A stretch of DNA of 64,000 bases. It comes from Spirochaetales bacterium (GTDB lineage Bacteria > Spirochaetota > Spirochaetia > Sphaerochaetales > Sphaerochaetaceae). This document shows, piece by piece, positions 7,358 through 15,228 of the stretch. The number at the start of each line of letters is the position of its first letter. Within the stretch, counting starts at the first letter, position 1. Under the pieces are notes generated by a model. The model saw only the letters and a program-made list of their open reading frames with translations. It was not told the DNA's origin and did not search any database. The stretch lies in NCBI GenBank assembly GCA_017614375.1, contig JAGABZ010000013.1, positions 138,414 through 202,413 of the forward strand. The letters are read 5' to 3'. The position numbers and the translations under genes were made by a program.

Positions 7358-7906
7358 TCAGGACAGCGCCTTAAGGATGACGTCGGCGAACGAACCGATC
7401 CGCCCGCCGAACTCGACCGACGGGCGGATTCCGCCCTCCTCGCCGCTTACGTGGATCAGAGGTTCCACCGGCAGGAGCTCCATCTCCATCTGAAGCGCCC
7501 AGGTGTTCATCGCCGCGATGGCCTTTTTCGCATCATCAAGCCCGCCCCCGCAGCTGGTGAAGGCGGCAAACAGCCTGCCGTTCATATCCCCGGTACCGTA
7601 ATACCCTATGGTACCGTCGATGAAGGCCTTCATCTCGGCGCTGACGTTGGCAAAATACGTCGGGCAGCCCATGACCACCGCGTCGCTTTTGAGCAGCTTC
7701 TCGTTCTTGACCACCGGGATGGCAAGCAGATCCTCAAGAAATTCGTTGGTCCGCTCGTTCTCGTTTGCCAGGATGTGCAGATCGGGGTCCTCCACCCGGT
7801 ACAGGCGGGCATCCACCCCGCCCTCACGCAGCAGCTTGCACAGATGGTCGGCGATGATGAATGTGTTTCCGGTGACACTGTGGATGATGATTGAGCAGCG
7901 TTTCAT
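7358..7906 (-). CDS. Flavodoxin-family protein
   Basis: A 182-residue flavodoxin-like fold. The FMN phosphate loop appears as IIHSVTGNTFIIAD at the N-terminus, and the second flavin loop as GCPTYFANVSAEMKAFID near residue 80-100. Such proteins bind FMN and act as electron carriers or small quinone/flavin reductases. The acidic insert NENERTNEFLEDLL sits before the core strand. It follows two GntR regulators (gaps of 9 and 29 bp, each gene with GGAGGC), so it is probably the effector gene of a small regulated operon. The substrate is unknown. Confidence 0.85.
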   Translation of the reverse strand: MKRCSIIIHSVTGNTFIIADHLCKLLREGGVDARLYRVEDPDLHILANENERTNEFLEDLLAIPVVKNEKLLKSDAVVMGCPTYFANVSAEMKAFIDGTIGYYGTGDMNGRLFAAFTSCGGGLDDAKKAIAAMNTWALQMEMELLPVEPLIHVSGEEGGIRPSVEFGGRIGSFADVILKALS

Positions 7907-7935
7907 GGCGAGCCTCCTTTGCCTGGCGGGTACGT

Positions 7936-8658
7936 TTACTCCTCGAACTTCTGTCCGACTTTCTGACTGACGGGGAACAGGGCGGCCAGCACAAGCGCCA
8001 CCGCCAGGTCCGTCTGTCCGTTCCGGATGGCGTCGCTGATGTAGGAAAACTCCCGGGCCCTTTTCTGCAGGTCATGGTAGGTGAACTTCAGCGTCCGGAT
8101 GTTGGTGTCGAGCAACGGGACGAGGTTGTCGTATATGGAATTGAGAATCGGGTTGTTGTTCGAGCGGATCAGGACCTTAAGAAAGGACGACTCCTGGGTG
8201 AGGAATTCGTCGTAGGCCTCCTGGGACCGGGCCAGGACGTCGGGAAGCAGGGATGCCATCCTGTTGGCTATCCTGTGCATCTCCCTGCTGACGGCGACGC
8301 GGTCCGGCATCCTGGAAAACTCCCTGGCCGCCGAGACGCACAGGGTGGTCCGGACCTGAACCAGGTCTAGAATCAGCTTTCTGTTGGATGAATGGTTGGT
8401 CTTTATGGTTGTGGCCAGGGACTCGACGAACCGGTCGAGGTTGTTCGATTTGACCTTTGCCCTCTTGCCCTGGCTGACGTCGATCAGGCCCTTTGCCTCG
8501 AGCTGCTTGAAAGCCTCCCGGATCGAGCGGCTGGAGGCGGAGAACATGTCCTCGAACTCGCTCTGCGACGGGAGCTCCTCCCCCGGCGCGTACCGGCGGG
8601 AAACTATCATGTTCTCAATCACGTTCGCGATTTTGGAAGCCTTGGTGTCCTTCTGCAT
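7936..8658 (-). CDS. GntR-family (FadR-like) transcriptional regulator 2
   Basis: A 240-residue regulator with an N-terminal GntR winged helix (about residues 5-70: PGEELPSQSEFEDMF, then SSRSIREAFKQLEAKGLI) and an all-helical C-terminal ligand domain of the FadR/FCD type. It aligns along its length with the gene directly upstream, including PSQ.E, RS.REA...LE.KGL and the ILNSIYDNLVPLL block, so they are tandem duplicates. It has its own GGAGGC ribosome site. Ligand and targets are unknown; neighbours suggest control of the flavodoxin gene and of its own operon. Confidence 0.88.
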   Translation of the reverse strand: MQKDTKASKIANVIENMIVSRRYAPGEELPSQSEFEDMFSASSRSIREAFKQLEAKGLIDVSQGKRAKVKSNNLDRFVESLATTIKTNHSSNRKLILDLVQVRTTLCVSAAREFSRMPDRVAVSREMHRIANRMASLLPDVLARSQEAYDEFLTQESSFLKVLIRSNNNPILNSIYDNLVPLLDTNIRTLKFTYHDLQKRAREFSYISDAIRNGQTDLAVALVLAALFPVSQKVGQKFEE

Positions 8659-8667
8659 CTTTGCCTC

Positions 8668-9384
8668 CTACATCTCCAGCGACTCGCACTTGGTCTTGGT
8701 TCCGTTCAGGATGACCAGAATCAGTGCCACGACCAGGTCGGTGGTTCCCGAGGAGAATCCCTCGACCACGTACTCCAGCTCATTGATTTCCTTTTCCAGC
8801 TCGTCGCGGGTATAGGTCAGGCGGCGCAGATGGAGGTACAGAATCGGCGAGAGGCTGTCGTAGATTGACATGAGAATCTGGTTGTCATACGCGGAAATGA
8901 TGTCCTGATGGAACTCTTTCTCGTAGTCCTGGACCTCTTTTCCGAATTCTTCGGCCATCGGATTGTCCTCGAGCAAGGCCCTCATGTCTGCCACGACCTT
9001 GTGCATCCTCAGGAGGGTTTTCTTCCTCTCCGGGTCGCGGGACAGGCCTCTGGCGGCCTCGACCTCGATGGTGATTATCACCTGAAAGAGGTTCATCAGC
9101 AGCTGCCTGTCCATATCCTGACCGGTGAGCATCGAGGAGGACAGAGACTCGATGAAGCGGTCGAGCGAGGTTTCGTTGACCACCGTGTTCTTGCCCTGAA
9201 CGATGGATACCAGACCTTTGACCTCAAGGCTGTTGAGGGCCTCCCGCACCGAGCGGGGGCTTACGCCGAAGCGCTGGGCCAGTTCTTTCTGAGACGGCAG
9301 ACTGTCGCCCGGCTTGAACTGATGGTCTAGAATCATCTGCTCAAGACTGGCTTCGATCCTGGCTGACTTGGTGTTGTTTGCCAT
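8668..9384 (-). CDS. GntR-family (FadR-like) transcriptional regulator 1
   Basis: First gene of the regulator-regulator-flavodoxin run. Of 238 residues, the N-terminal 70 are a classical GntR winged helix (PGDSLPSQKELAQRFGVSPRS, VREALNSLEVKGLV). The rest is helical and carries ILMSIYDSLSPILYLHLRRL, paralleled by its neighbour. A site AGGAG lies 8 nt before the ATG. Two adjacent paralogous GntR proteins could form a heterodimer or respond to different ligands; the sequence does not decide. Confidence 0.9.
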   Translation of the reverse strand: MANNTKSARIEASLEQMILDHQFKPGDSLPSQKELAQRFGVSPRSVREALNSLEVKGLVSIVQGKNTVVNETSLDRFIESLSSSMLTGQDMDRQLLMNLFQVIITIEVEAARGLSRDPERKKTLLRMHKVVADMRALLEDNPMAEEFGKEVQDYEKEFHQDIISAYDNQILMSIYDSLSPILYLHLRRLTYTRDELEKEINELEYVVEGFSSGTTDLVVALILVILNGTKTKCESLEM

Positions 9385-9458
9385 GTTGTCTCCTGTTGTT
9401 CAATACCCCACAGCAAGAAAGACCTGCTGAAAAATGATAAGTCGAAAGCCCTCGAGAA

Positions 9459-10340
9459 TCAAGTTTTTCCCGAGCGTCCCCTGATGCGGGCAATCCACCT
9501 GCGGAGCATCCCCTTTCCGTGTTTCTTCTCGTAGTCGTGCCCCGCCTCGTCGATCGTCACTCCCGGGTCGGCCTTTTTCAGGTCGTCCCAGTGCCTGACC
9601 ACCCACATGTACAGATCGGCCTTTGTACGGCCGGGGAAATGGAGCCTCATGTGCTCCCTGCCTATCGACCCGCAGATCGGCTTGTAGATGTTCTCGTACC
9701 ACGACCTGGCCGCTTCCTCAAAGGTGACCTCGTAGTCCTTGTCCATGTTGATATAGTACTTGTGCACCAGGATGTGCTGGACAAGCTCCGGATATCCGCC
9801 GACCGAGGTGAACACGATCTCGTCCATCGGCAGGTAGTCCTGCGGATGATACTGCTCGATGAAGCGCTCCCGCTCGTATTCGCAGAGCTTGGCTATTATC
9901 TGCTGCTCGGTCATCCCGCTGTGAAGCTTGATGGCCGAATCCAGCTCGACGATTTCGGCGTCGATAAAGGCTATGCCCAGCGCCTTTGCCACCGAGACGC
10001 GGTGGTTGCCGTCGCGGACGAAGTACTTGCCGCCGAGTTTGAAGACGCTGATCGGCGGCAGGTCGATGTTGTCCAGGTTTGCCCTCTCGATGCTCTCCCA
10101 CCGTCTCTGCAGCTCGGGGTTCTTGGGAAAGAACGCCGGGGAGAAGTCGTGGTAGCGGCACTCGGAGCCGATGATGTCGGACACCTTGATCGGGTGAATG
10201 CCCCTGTAGCACTCGTTGCGGGGCTTGATCAGGTTGGTCACCTGGTAGAAGGACAGCAACTCGGTGTTGGTCCTCTTGAATCGGGACAGGATCTCGTCCA
10301 CCCTGGCCCTGTTCATCGCTGCAACAAAATCCATCGGCAT
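9459..10340 (-). CDS. ParB/Srx-like nucleotide-domain protein (DUF4032-like N-terminus)
   Basis: A 293-residue protein whose middle region, FKLGGKYFVRDGNHRVSVAK at about residues 105-125, carries the ParB/sulfiredoxin-fold signature (R-DGNHR) used for nucleotide binding in ParB, noctiltin-like and Srx proteins. It has no HTH of the chromosome-partitioning type, and a bona fide ParB exists at 32 kb, so it is not a segregation factor. The C-terminal part (EEAARSWYENIYKPI, GRTKADLYMWVVRHWDDLKK) resembles that of DUF4032-type proteins. It lies 11 bp downstream of a metallophosphoesterase and is probably co-transcribed with it. Function unknown. Confidence 0.75.
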   Translation of the reverse strand: MPMDFVAAMNRARVDEILSRFKRTNTELLSFYQVTNLIKPRNECYRGIHPIKVSDIIGSECRYHDFSPAFFPKNPELQRRWESIERANLDNIDLPPISVFKLGGKYFVRDGNHRVSVAKALGIAFIDAEIVELDSAIKLHSGMTEQQIIAKLCEYERERFIEQYHPQDYLPMDEIVFTSVGGYPELVQHILVHKYYINMDKDYEVTFEEAARSWYENIYKPICGSIGREHMRLHFPGRTKADLYMWVVRHWDDLKKADPGVTIDEAGHDYEKKHGKGMLRRWIARIRGRSGKT

Positions 10341-10351
10341 AGGCTTTCCGC

Positions 10352-11017
10352 TCAGGATCGGCCCGAAATCGGGCGTTCGGTGTCGATTACGTAGCTCTTG
10401 AACACGTTGACGACAGTCGTGTCCCCGACCCGGCTGACCGGGCGCTCGTTGAGGTCAAAGACGTGGACATGTCCGTGGAGCATCAGGCGCGGTCGGTAGC
10501 GCCGGATAAAGGTGTTGAAGCACGTAAATCCCGTGTGGCAGCGGTCCTGCCCGTCGCCCACCCCCCTGGGGGCGGCGTGGGTCAGGAGGATGTCGCACCA
10601 GCGGCCGTGAAAGATCCGGTGCCACAGCAATGCGGGAAAGAGCCGGAGCATCCTCAGACGCTGAAAGGTTTCGGAATACTGGTCGGGGCCGCCGTTGTAC
10701 TCCATGCTCCCGCCCAATCCGGCGACAATCAGATTCAGGTTCCTGAGGTAGACCACCCTGCCGTCGATGAACTCGCCGCAGTAGTCCGGAACAATCGGTT
10801 TGAGGGGCTGTTCCTTTTGAGCGTCCTCGGGATGCCAGCCCTTGTGGTTTCCGTTGACGAACAGCAGAGGCTTGTTGAGCGAGGAGATGATGAATTCGTA
10901 GTACCGCGTGCCCAGATCCCCGGCGGACAGGACCAGATCGACGTCCCCGAAGTGCTTTTTGACGTTCGGGGAATACACCAACGGGTCGACTTCATCCGAA
11001 ATGCAGAGAATATTCAC
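10352..11017 (-). CDS. Calcineurin-like metallophosphoesterase
   Basis: A 221-residue two-metal phosphoesterase. The family motifs are present: a divergent first motif ILCISDEVD, then SAGDLG, VNGNHKG, LLTHAAP and HGHVHVFD. The first motif lacks the usual D-x-H histidine, reading DEVD, a pattern seen in one subclade of these enzymes. The GTG start is preferred because a TATTAT -10 box ends 6 nt upstream and the family usually begins MNILxISD. An ATG at 11059 would add 14 residues that encode the promoter. It leads a two-gene unit with the ParB-like gene. Substrate unknown. Confidence 0.85.
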   Translation of the reverse strand: MNILCISDEVDPLVYSPNVKKHFGDVDLVLSAGDLGTRYYEFIISSLNKPLLFVNGNHKGWHPEDAQKEQPLKPIVPDYCGEFIDGRVVYLRNLNLIVAGLGGSMEYNGGPDQYSETFQRLRMLRLFPALLWHRIFHGRWCDILLTHAAPRGVGDGQDRCHTGFTCFNTFIRRYRPRLMLHGHVHVFDLNERPVSRVGDTTVVNVFKSYVIDTERPISGRS

Positions 11018-11075
11018 ACTCCAATAATACAAATATCCCGCGGGCAAGTTAAGCATCATTCACACAAAGAGTTTG

Positions 11076-11105
11076 TTGGACGCCGCGGTTTGGGCATGTT
11101 ACAAT
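11076..11105 (+). promoter_or_regulatory. Promoter of the aminotransferase gene
   Basis: TTGGAC and TACAAT are separated by 18 bp. A leader of about 45 nt with AGGAGG follows, in contrast to the leaderless genes nearby. Confidence 0.6.
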
Positions 11106-11157
11106 GGAAACGGTGCGCGGCAGATTCGGCGCGCCTGACCCGAAACAGGAGGATTTT

Positions 11158-12447
11158 ATGAACAAACTGGCAGAAGACCTCAACCGGACTCTGGAAAACA
11201 CATCGGCTGCGGCCCTTCTCTCCGATTACGGAAAACGGCTCTACGTTCCCAAGGGAATCATCGTCCAGTCGGCCGAGGCCAAGCAGAAGGCCAAGAAGTA
11301 CAACGCCACCATCGGAATCGCCACCGAGGGCGGAAAGCCGATGTACATCAAGCCGATCCGCGACGCCTTTTCCGCCGAGCTGACCGACAGCGAGATTTTC
11401 CCCTACGCCCCGATGGGCGGTGTGGCGGCCCTAAGGGCGGCCTGGCTGGAGCAGATGAAGCTCAAAAACCCCCTGCTCGCGGCAAAGGAAACCTCCCTTC
11501 CGGTGGTCACCAGCGGACTGACCAGCTCGATAAGCATCGTTGCCTCGCTCTTTCTGGACAAGGGCGATGATGTGGTGATGCCGGACCTCTACTGGGAGAA
11601 CTACAACCTGATTCTCACCGAGCAGCGTCAGGCGAAGATCAACTTCTACCCGTTCTTCTCCGACAAGGGCGGCTTCAACGTCGAGGGGCTCAAAGCCGTG
11701 CTTCAGGGCATCAAGGCGCCCAAGGCCTTTGTCTTCCTCAACTTCCCCAACAACCCGACCGGATACGCCCCGACCGCCGCCGAGGCGGATGAGATTGCCG
11801 CCGTTCTGGTTGAGCAGGCTGCCAAGGGCAAGAAGATCGTCGTCCTCTGCGACGATGCCTATTTCGGGCTGTTCTTCGACGACAAGGTCTTCAGACAGTC
11901 GATGTTCGCCCGCCTGGCCGATGCCCACGAGAACATCCTCGCGGTAAAGGGAGACGCCGCGACAAAGGAGGAGATGGTCTGGGGCTTCAGAGTAGGATTC
12001 ATCACCTACGGATGCAAGGGCTACACCGCTGCCCAGTACGACGCCCTTGTCCAGAAGACGATGGGCGCACTGCGCGGCTCGCTGTCCAGCTGCAGCCTGC
12101 CCTCGCAGAACGCCATTCTCAAGGCCTTCGCCTCTCCTGAGTACGAACAGAGCAAGCAGCAGGGCATCGAGAAGATCCGCCTGCGCTTCGAGGCGCTGAA
12201 ACAGGAGCTGGCCAAGCACGCATCGGACGACTGCCTGACTCCGCTTCCGTTCAACAGCGGTTACTTCATGGCCTTCGGCTGCCGGTGCGACGCGGAACAG
12301 CTGAGGCAGTTGCTGCTGAACAAGTACGAAACCGGAGTCATCCGCCTGGACGACAGCCATATCAGGCTGGCCTTCTCCAGCATCGACCTGGAAAAGATCC
12401 CCGCCCTGGTGAACACCGTCTATCAGGCCGCCGCCGAGCTTTCCTGA
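11158..12447 (+). CDS. PLP-dependent aminotransferase, class I/II
   Basis: A 429-residue fold-type I pyridoxal-phosphate enzyme. Visible landmarks are the FLNFPNNPTGYAPT segment that contacts the cofactor ring, the Asp/Tyr pair in LCDDAYFGLF, a lysine in AVKGDAATKEE in the position of the Schiff-base lysine, and WGFRVGF with the phosphate/carboxylate arginine. Overall it resembles the aspartate/aromatic aminotransferase group, but the substrate cannot be assigned. The ATG follows AGGAGG by 6 nt. It is a single-gene unit closed by a strong terminator. Confidence 0.88.
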   Translation: MNKLAEDLNRTLENTSAAALLSDYGKRLYVPKGIIVQSAEAKQKAKKYNATIGIATEGGKPMYIKPIRDAFSAELTDSEIFPYAPMGGVAALRAAWLEQMKLKNPLLAAKETSLPVVTSGLTSSISIVASLFLDKGDDVVMPDLYWENYNLILTEQRQAKINFYPFFSDKGGFNVEGLKAVLQGIKAPKAFVFLNFPNNPTGYAPTAAEADEIAAVLVEQAAKGKKIVVLCDDAYFGLFFDDKVFRQSMFARLADAHENILAVKGDAATKEEMVWGFRVGFITYGCKGYTAAQYDALVQKTMGALRGSLSSCSLPSQNAILKAFASPEYEQSKQQGIEKIRLRFEALKQELAKHASDDCLTPLPFNSGYFMAFGCRCDAEQLRQLLLNKYETGVIRLDDSHIRLAFSSIDLEKIPALVNTVYQAAAELS

Positions 12448-12473
12448 GCAGTTTCAAACCAATTGCTAAAATT

Positions 12474-12515
12474 CAGGCCCGCCAGTTTGAGATTTCAAAC
12501 TCCGGGCCTGTTTTT
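12474..12515 (+). terminator. Intrinsic terminator of the aminotransferase gene
   Basis: CAGGCCCG pairs with CGGGCCTG, an inner AGTTTGA/TCAAACT stem extends it, and TTTTT follows. Confidence 0.9.
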
Positions 12516-12578
12516 CAAATCCTAAAGAAACACGGCTCTCAGGGTTTCGTTTACTTTCGCTTGCTGGCCCAAATGGGT

Positions 12579-13403
12579 CTACATCTCGGCGACTATGGCC
12601 TGGACGAGGTTCTCAAAGTCCCTGGCCACTTTAAGACCGGTTTCCAGAACCTCGGAGTGGACCAGCGGGGATTGGCTGACGCCGGCAGCCATGTTGGTCA
12701 TGCAGCTTATGCCCAGGACCTTCATCCCGCAGTGCCTGGCGGCGATAGCCTCCGGAACGGTGGACATCCCGACCGCGTCGGCCCCGGCGGTGCGGGCGAA
12801 ACGGACCTCGGCCGGCGTCTCGTAGTTGGGGCCTGTGAAGTACTGGTACACTCCCTCCCTCAGGCGGATGCCCAGCCTGTCGGCGCAGCCGCGGGCTATC
12901 TTTCGGAACGCCGGGGTGTAGACATCGCTCATGTCGAAGAACCGTTCTCCGAGGGCGGGGTCGTTCGGGCCGCGCATCGGACTCTCGGCGCAGAGTTTGA
13001 TATGGTCGGATATCAGCATCAGCTCGCCGGGGTTCCACGCGGCGTTGACGCACCCTGCGGCGTTGGTCAGAATCAGCTTTTCTATCCCGAGAATCCTCAT
13101 CGTCTGAATGGGGAAAACCAGGGTGCCCATGTCGTAGCCTTCGTAGAAGTGGAAGCGGCCGGACATGCAGAGCACGTACTTCCCTGATAATTCACCGCAG
13201 ACGAGCTTGCCCGCGTGGCCGGCGACGGTGGAAACCGGGAATCCCGGGATGGTCGCATAGGGAATCTCCACAGGATTACTGATCTTCGCGGTCAGTCCGC
13301 CCAGTCCGCTGCCGAGGACGATGCCGATTTCCGGCTGGCGGTCAAGCCTTGGCCGGATAAAAGACGCTGCGGCTTTGAGTTTTTCCATCAGGGTTTCTGC
13401 CAT
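12579..13403 (-). CDS. punA: Purine nucleoside phosphorylase (trimeric, inosine/guanosine type)
   Basis: A 274-residue enzyme that phosphorolyses inosine, guanosine and their deoxy forms to the base and (deoxy)ribose-1-phosphate. Landmarks are the phosphate loop GSGLGGLT, the GRFHFYEGY segment, LTNAAGCVN with the base-binding region, and NYETPAE followed by VGMSTVPE, which mark the family-II (trimeric) enzymes. A GGAGGCAGAC site precedes the ATG. It follows the thymidine-kinase-like gene on the same strand with a 71 bp gap, so both nucleoside enzymes may share a transcript. It pairs functionally with adenosine deaminase, whose product inosine is its substrate. Confidence 0.94.
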   Translation of the reverse strand: MAETLMEKLKAAASFIRPRLDRQPEIGIVLGSGLGGLTAKISNPVEIPYATIPGFPVSTVAGHAGKLVCGELSGKYVLCMSGRFHFYEGYDMGTLVFPIQTMRILGIEKLILTNAAGCVNAAWNPGELMLISDHIKLCAESPMRGPNDPALGERFFDMSDVYTPAFRKIARGCADRLGIRLREGVYQYFTGPNYETPAEVRFARTAGADAVGMSTVPEAIAARHCGMKVLGISCMTNMAAGVSQSPLVHSEVLETGLKVARDFENLVQAIVAEM

Positions 13404-13474
13404 GTCTGCCTCCGTGGGCGCGAGGGCCCGGGCAGATTATAAAACGCTTTCGTCCGGCGCGCAAACCGTCAGGC

Positions 13475-14629
13475 TCAGAACAGCAGGCGCTGGCCGAAGT
13501 CGATGACGCGGCCGTTGTCGGTGAGAATCTGTGAAAGGTACTTCGTGTTCAGTCCGAGGCGCGAGGCTATGCTTACGACCTGGTCGTCGGTCAGCAGGTT
13601 CTGCTCGCAGACAAGGTAGCACAGAGCTTTTTCGGCGATGAAATCCACCCTGATCGAGTCGAGGTAGACCTCGCGGTCGGGCAGGGAGGCGTACTGCTCC
13701 AGCATCGAGCAGAACAAGGCGGAGTTTTCCTTGTCCGTTGCCAGGAGGGCCAACTCGCGCTCCAGCGGGGCGGAGTCTCCGGCGGCGGCTTTTTCACCCA
13801 GCGGCTTTAGGGTGAAAAAGGTGTATTCCTTGCCGGGCAGGTAGTGGTGGGCGTCGCAGCGGGCGCAGTAGTTCGGGGCCCAGGAGCCGGATTTTTCCTT
13901 GTCGCCGCCGACGATGATCAGCGGGTCGAAGTACAGTGCCGGGCATTCGCGGCCGTCGATGTTGTAGTAGCGGTAGGTGTAAAAGGCTCCGTCCAGGCAG
14001 TCCCGGTGGTCGCAGTACGCGGTCAGGGGAATTACATCGGTGGCGATGTCGAGCATCAGCCGGGCGGTGGAGTTGAAGATATCCCTGCGGAAGTTGAGGA
14101 TCAGCGTCGGCATGACGAACATCACACCCCGCTGCAGGCTGTGCTTGCGGATGACGTAGACAATCCTCTCGTCAAAGAACGAAGCCTCGTCGATGATGAA
14201 CGTCCCGACGGACGGATTGTCCTCCAGAACCTTTTCCAGGCCGAAGGAATCGCTGATGCGGGCCATGTTTTCCCCGCAGCGGACGTAGCCCCCGCGGTAT
14301 GGCAGGGCGTCGGCGGGATAGTCCTCAAACCGCGAGGCATCCAGGACGCTGCGGATGAAGAAGACGTTTCTCCTGTCGGCGATTCCGGTCGAGGTCAGGG
14401 CCTTGACGGCGGGACCCTTTGACACGGCGACGGAGGCATCGCGCCAGACACGGGCGGCAAACTCGGTCTTGCCCGAACCCATAGGTCCGATGACCAGGAC
14501 CCGTCTGCCGGGGCGGGTGAAGTCGAAATGTGAAAAGGACTGGTGGACCTCGATCGAGGGAAAGCCCAGGCTCTTGAGAAAGGCGTCGGTGTTGTCGTCC
14601 GAAGCGGGACGGGAATTGTTGTTGTTCAT
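13475..14629 (-). CDS. Thymidine-kinase-like P-loop protein with a C-terminal extension
   Basis: A 384-residue protein. The first 240 residues parallel type II thymidine kinase: P-loop GPMGSGKTEF (about 45), a Walker B/lid DEASFFDER where TK1 has DEAQFF, then two cysteine-pair regions (CDHRDC and YCARC) where TK1 binds structural zinc, with YFDPLIIVGG between them. A further 120 residues follow with no recognised domain. Thymidine kinase would phosphorylate thymidine for dTTP salvage, consistent with the adjoining purine nucleoside phosphorylase. The divergence leaves other P-loop roles possible. The ATG follows a promoter directly (7 nt) and has no ribosome site. Confidence 0.6.
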   Translation of the reverse strand: MNNNNSRPASDDNTDAFLKSLGFPSIEVHQSFSHFDFTRPGRRVLVIGPMGSGKTEFAARVWRDASVAVSKGPAVKALTSTGIADRRNVFFIRSVLDASRFEDYPADALPYRGGYVRCGENMARISDSFGLEKVLEDNPSVGTFIIDEASFFDERIVYVIRKHSLQRGVMFVMPTLILNFRRDIFNSTARLMLDIATDVIPLTAYCDHRDCLDGAFYTYRYYNIDGRECPALYFDPLIIVGGDKEKSGSWAPNYCARCDAHHYLPGKEYTFFTLKPLGEKAAAGDSAPLERELALLATDKENSALFCSMLEQYASLPDREVYLDSIRVDFIAEKALCYLVCEQNLLTDDQVVSIASRLGLNTKYLSQILTDNGRVIDFGQRLLF

Positions 14630-14636
14630 CCGTTGC

Positions 14637-14665
14637 AGATTAAACCAAAACCGTGCCGCAGGCAA
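14637..14665 (-). promoter_or_regulatory. Promoter of the thymidine-kinase-like gene (leaderless architecture)
   Basis: On the minus strand TTGCCT and TAATCT are separated by 17 bp; the -10 box ends 7 nt before the ATG. Confidence 0.65.
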
Positions 14666-14698
14666 TCGGGAAGCGTTCCAACCGGGGGCCGTGTGTGG

Positions 14699-14704
14699 TA
14701 TCAT
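14699..14704 (+). promoter_or_regulatory. Extended -10 box of the Nudix gene
   Basis: TGGTATCAT, with a TG extension and no clear -35, lies 20 nt before the ATG. A GGAGGG ribosome site lies between, so this divergent partner of the leaderless kinase-like gene is leadered. Confidence 0.5.
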
Positions 14705-14724
14705 CAAGCCGCCGCGGAGGGAAT

Positions 14725-15228
14725 ATGCACCTGAGGGAAATCGACTGGAAAAACTGGACGCCCAGAGACCTGTGTGTCGTGACCTACCTCGGGCGCACCC
14801 TGCCGGACGGCCGGCAGCAGGTACTGCTGATCGACAAGAAGACCGGCTTCGGAAACGGCCTGGTCAACGCCCCCGGCGGACACATCGAGCCGGGCGAAAC
14901 GCCCCTGCAGGCCGCTATCCGCGAGTACCGGGAGGAAACCGGGCTTGAAATCGGCTCGGTCAGGCAGGTCGGACTGCTCAACTTCCAGTTCACCGACGGC
15001 TACAGCTTGCGCGGCTGGGTCTTCCTGGCCGGAAGCTACACCGGGGAGCCGGTCGAAACTGCGGAAGCCCGTCCGTTCTGGCAGGACACCGGCTCCATCC
15101 CGTATGACCAGATGTGGGGCGACGACCGCTACTGGCTGCCCCTGGCCCTGTCCGGGACGCCCTTTTGCGTGCACTCGACCTTCGACGGCCGCCGGATCAT
15201 CTCGCTCCGGCTGACAAAGGAAGTCTGA
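14725..15228 (+). CDS. Nudix hydrolase (MutT-like)
   Basis: A 167-residue Nudix protein with a complete box from GGHIEPGETPLQAA through REYREETGLEIG, whose glutamates bind the catalytic metal. Family members hydrolyse nucleoside diphosphates linked to another moiety; the layout resembles 8-oxo-dGTP diphosphatases, but specificity is not readable. GGAGGG lies 5 nt before the ATG. The stop codon overlaps the start of the aldo/keto reductase gene (TGATG), so the two are translationally coupled. Confidence 0.9.
   Translation: MHLREIDWKNWTPRDLCVVTYLGRTLPDGRQQVLLIDKKTGFGNGLVNAPGGHIEPGETPLQAAIREYREETGLEIGSVRQVGLLNFQFTDGYSLRGWVFLAGSYTGEPVETAEARPFWQDTGSIPYDQMWGDDRYWLPLALSGTPFCVHSTFDGRRIISLRLTKEV

Noticed and set aside
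9459-10340. Second chromosome-partitioning ParB
   Set aside because: It has the ParB/Srx nucleotide motif but no central HTH, no ParA partner and no nearby parS. The real parAB lies at 32-33.7 kb.
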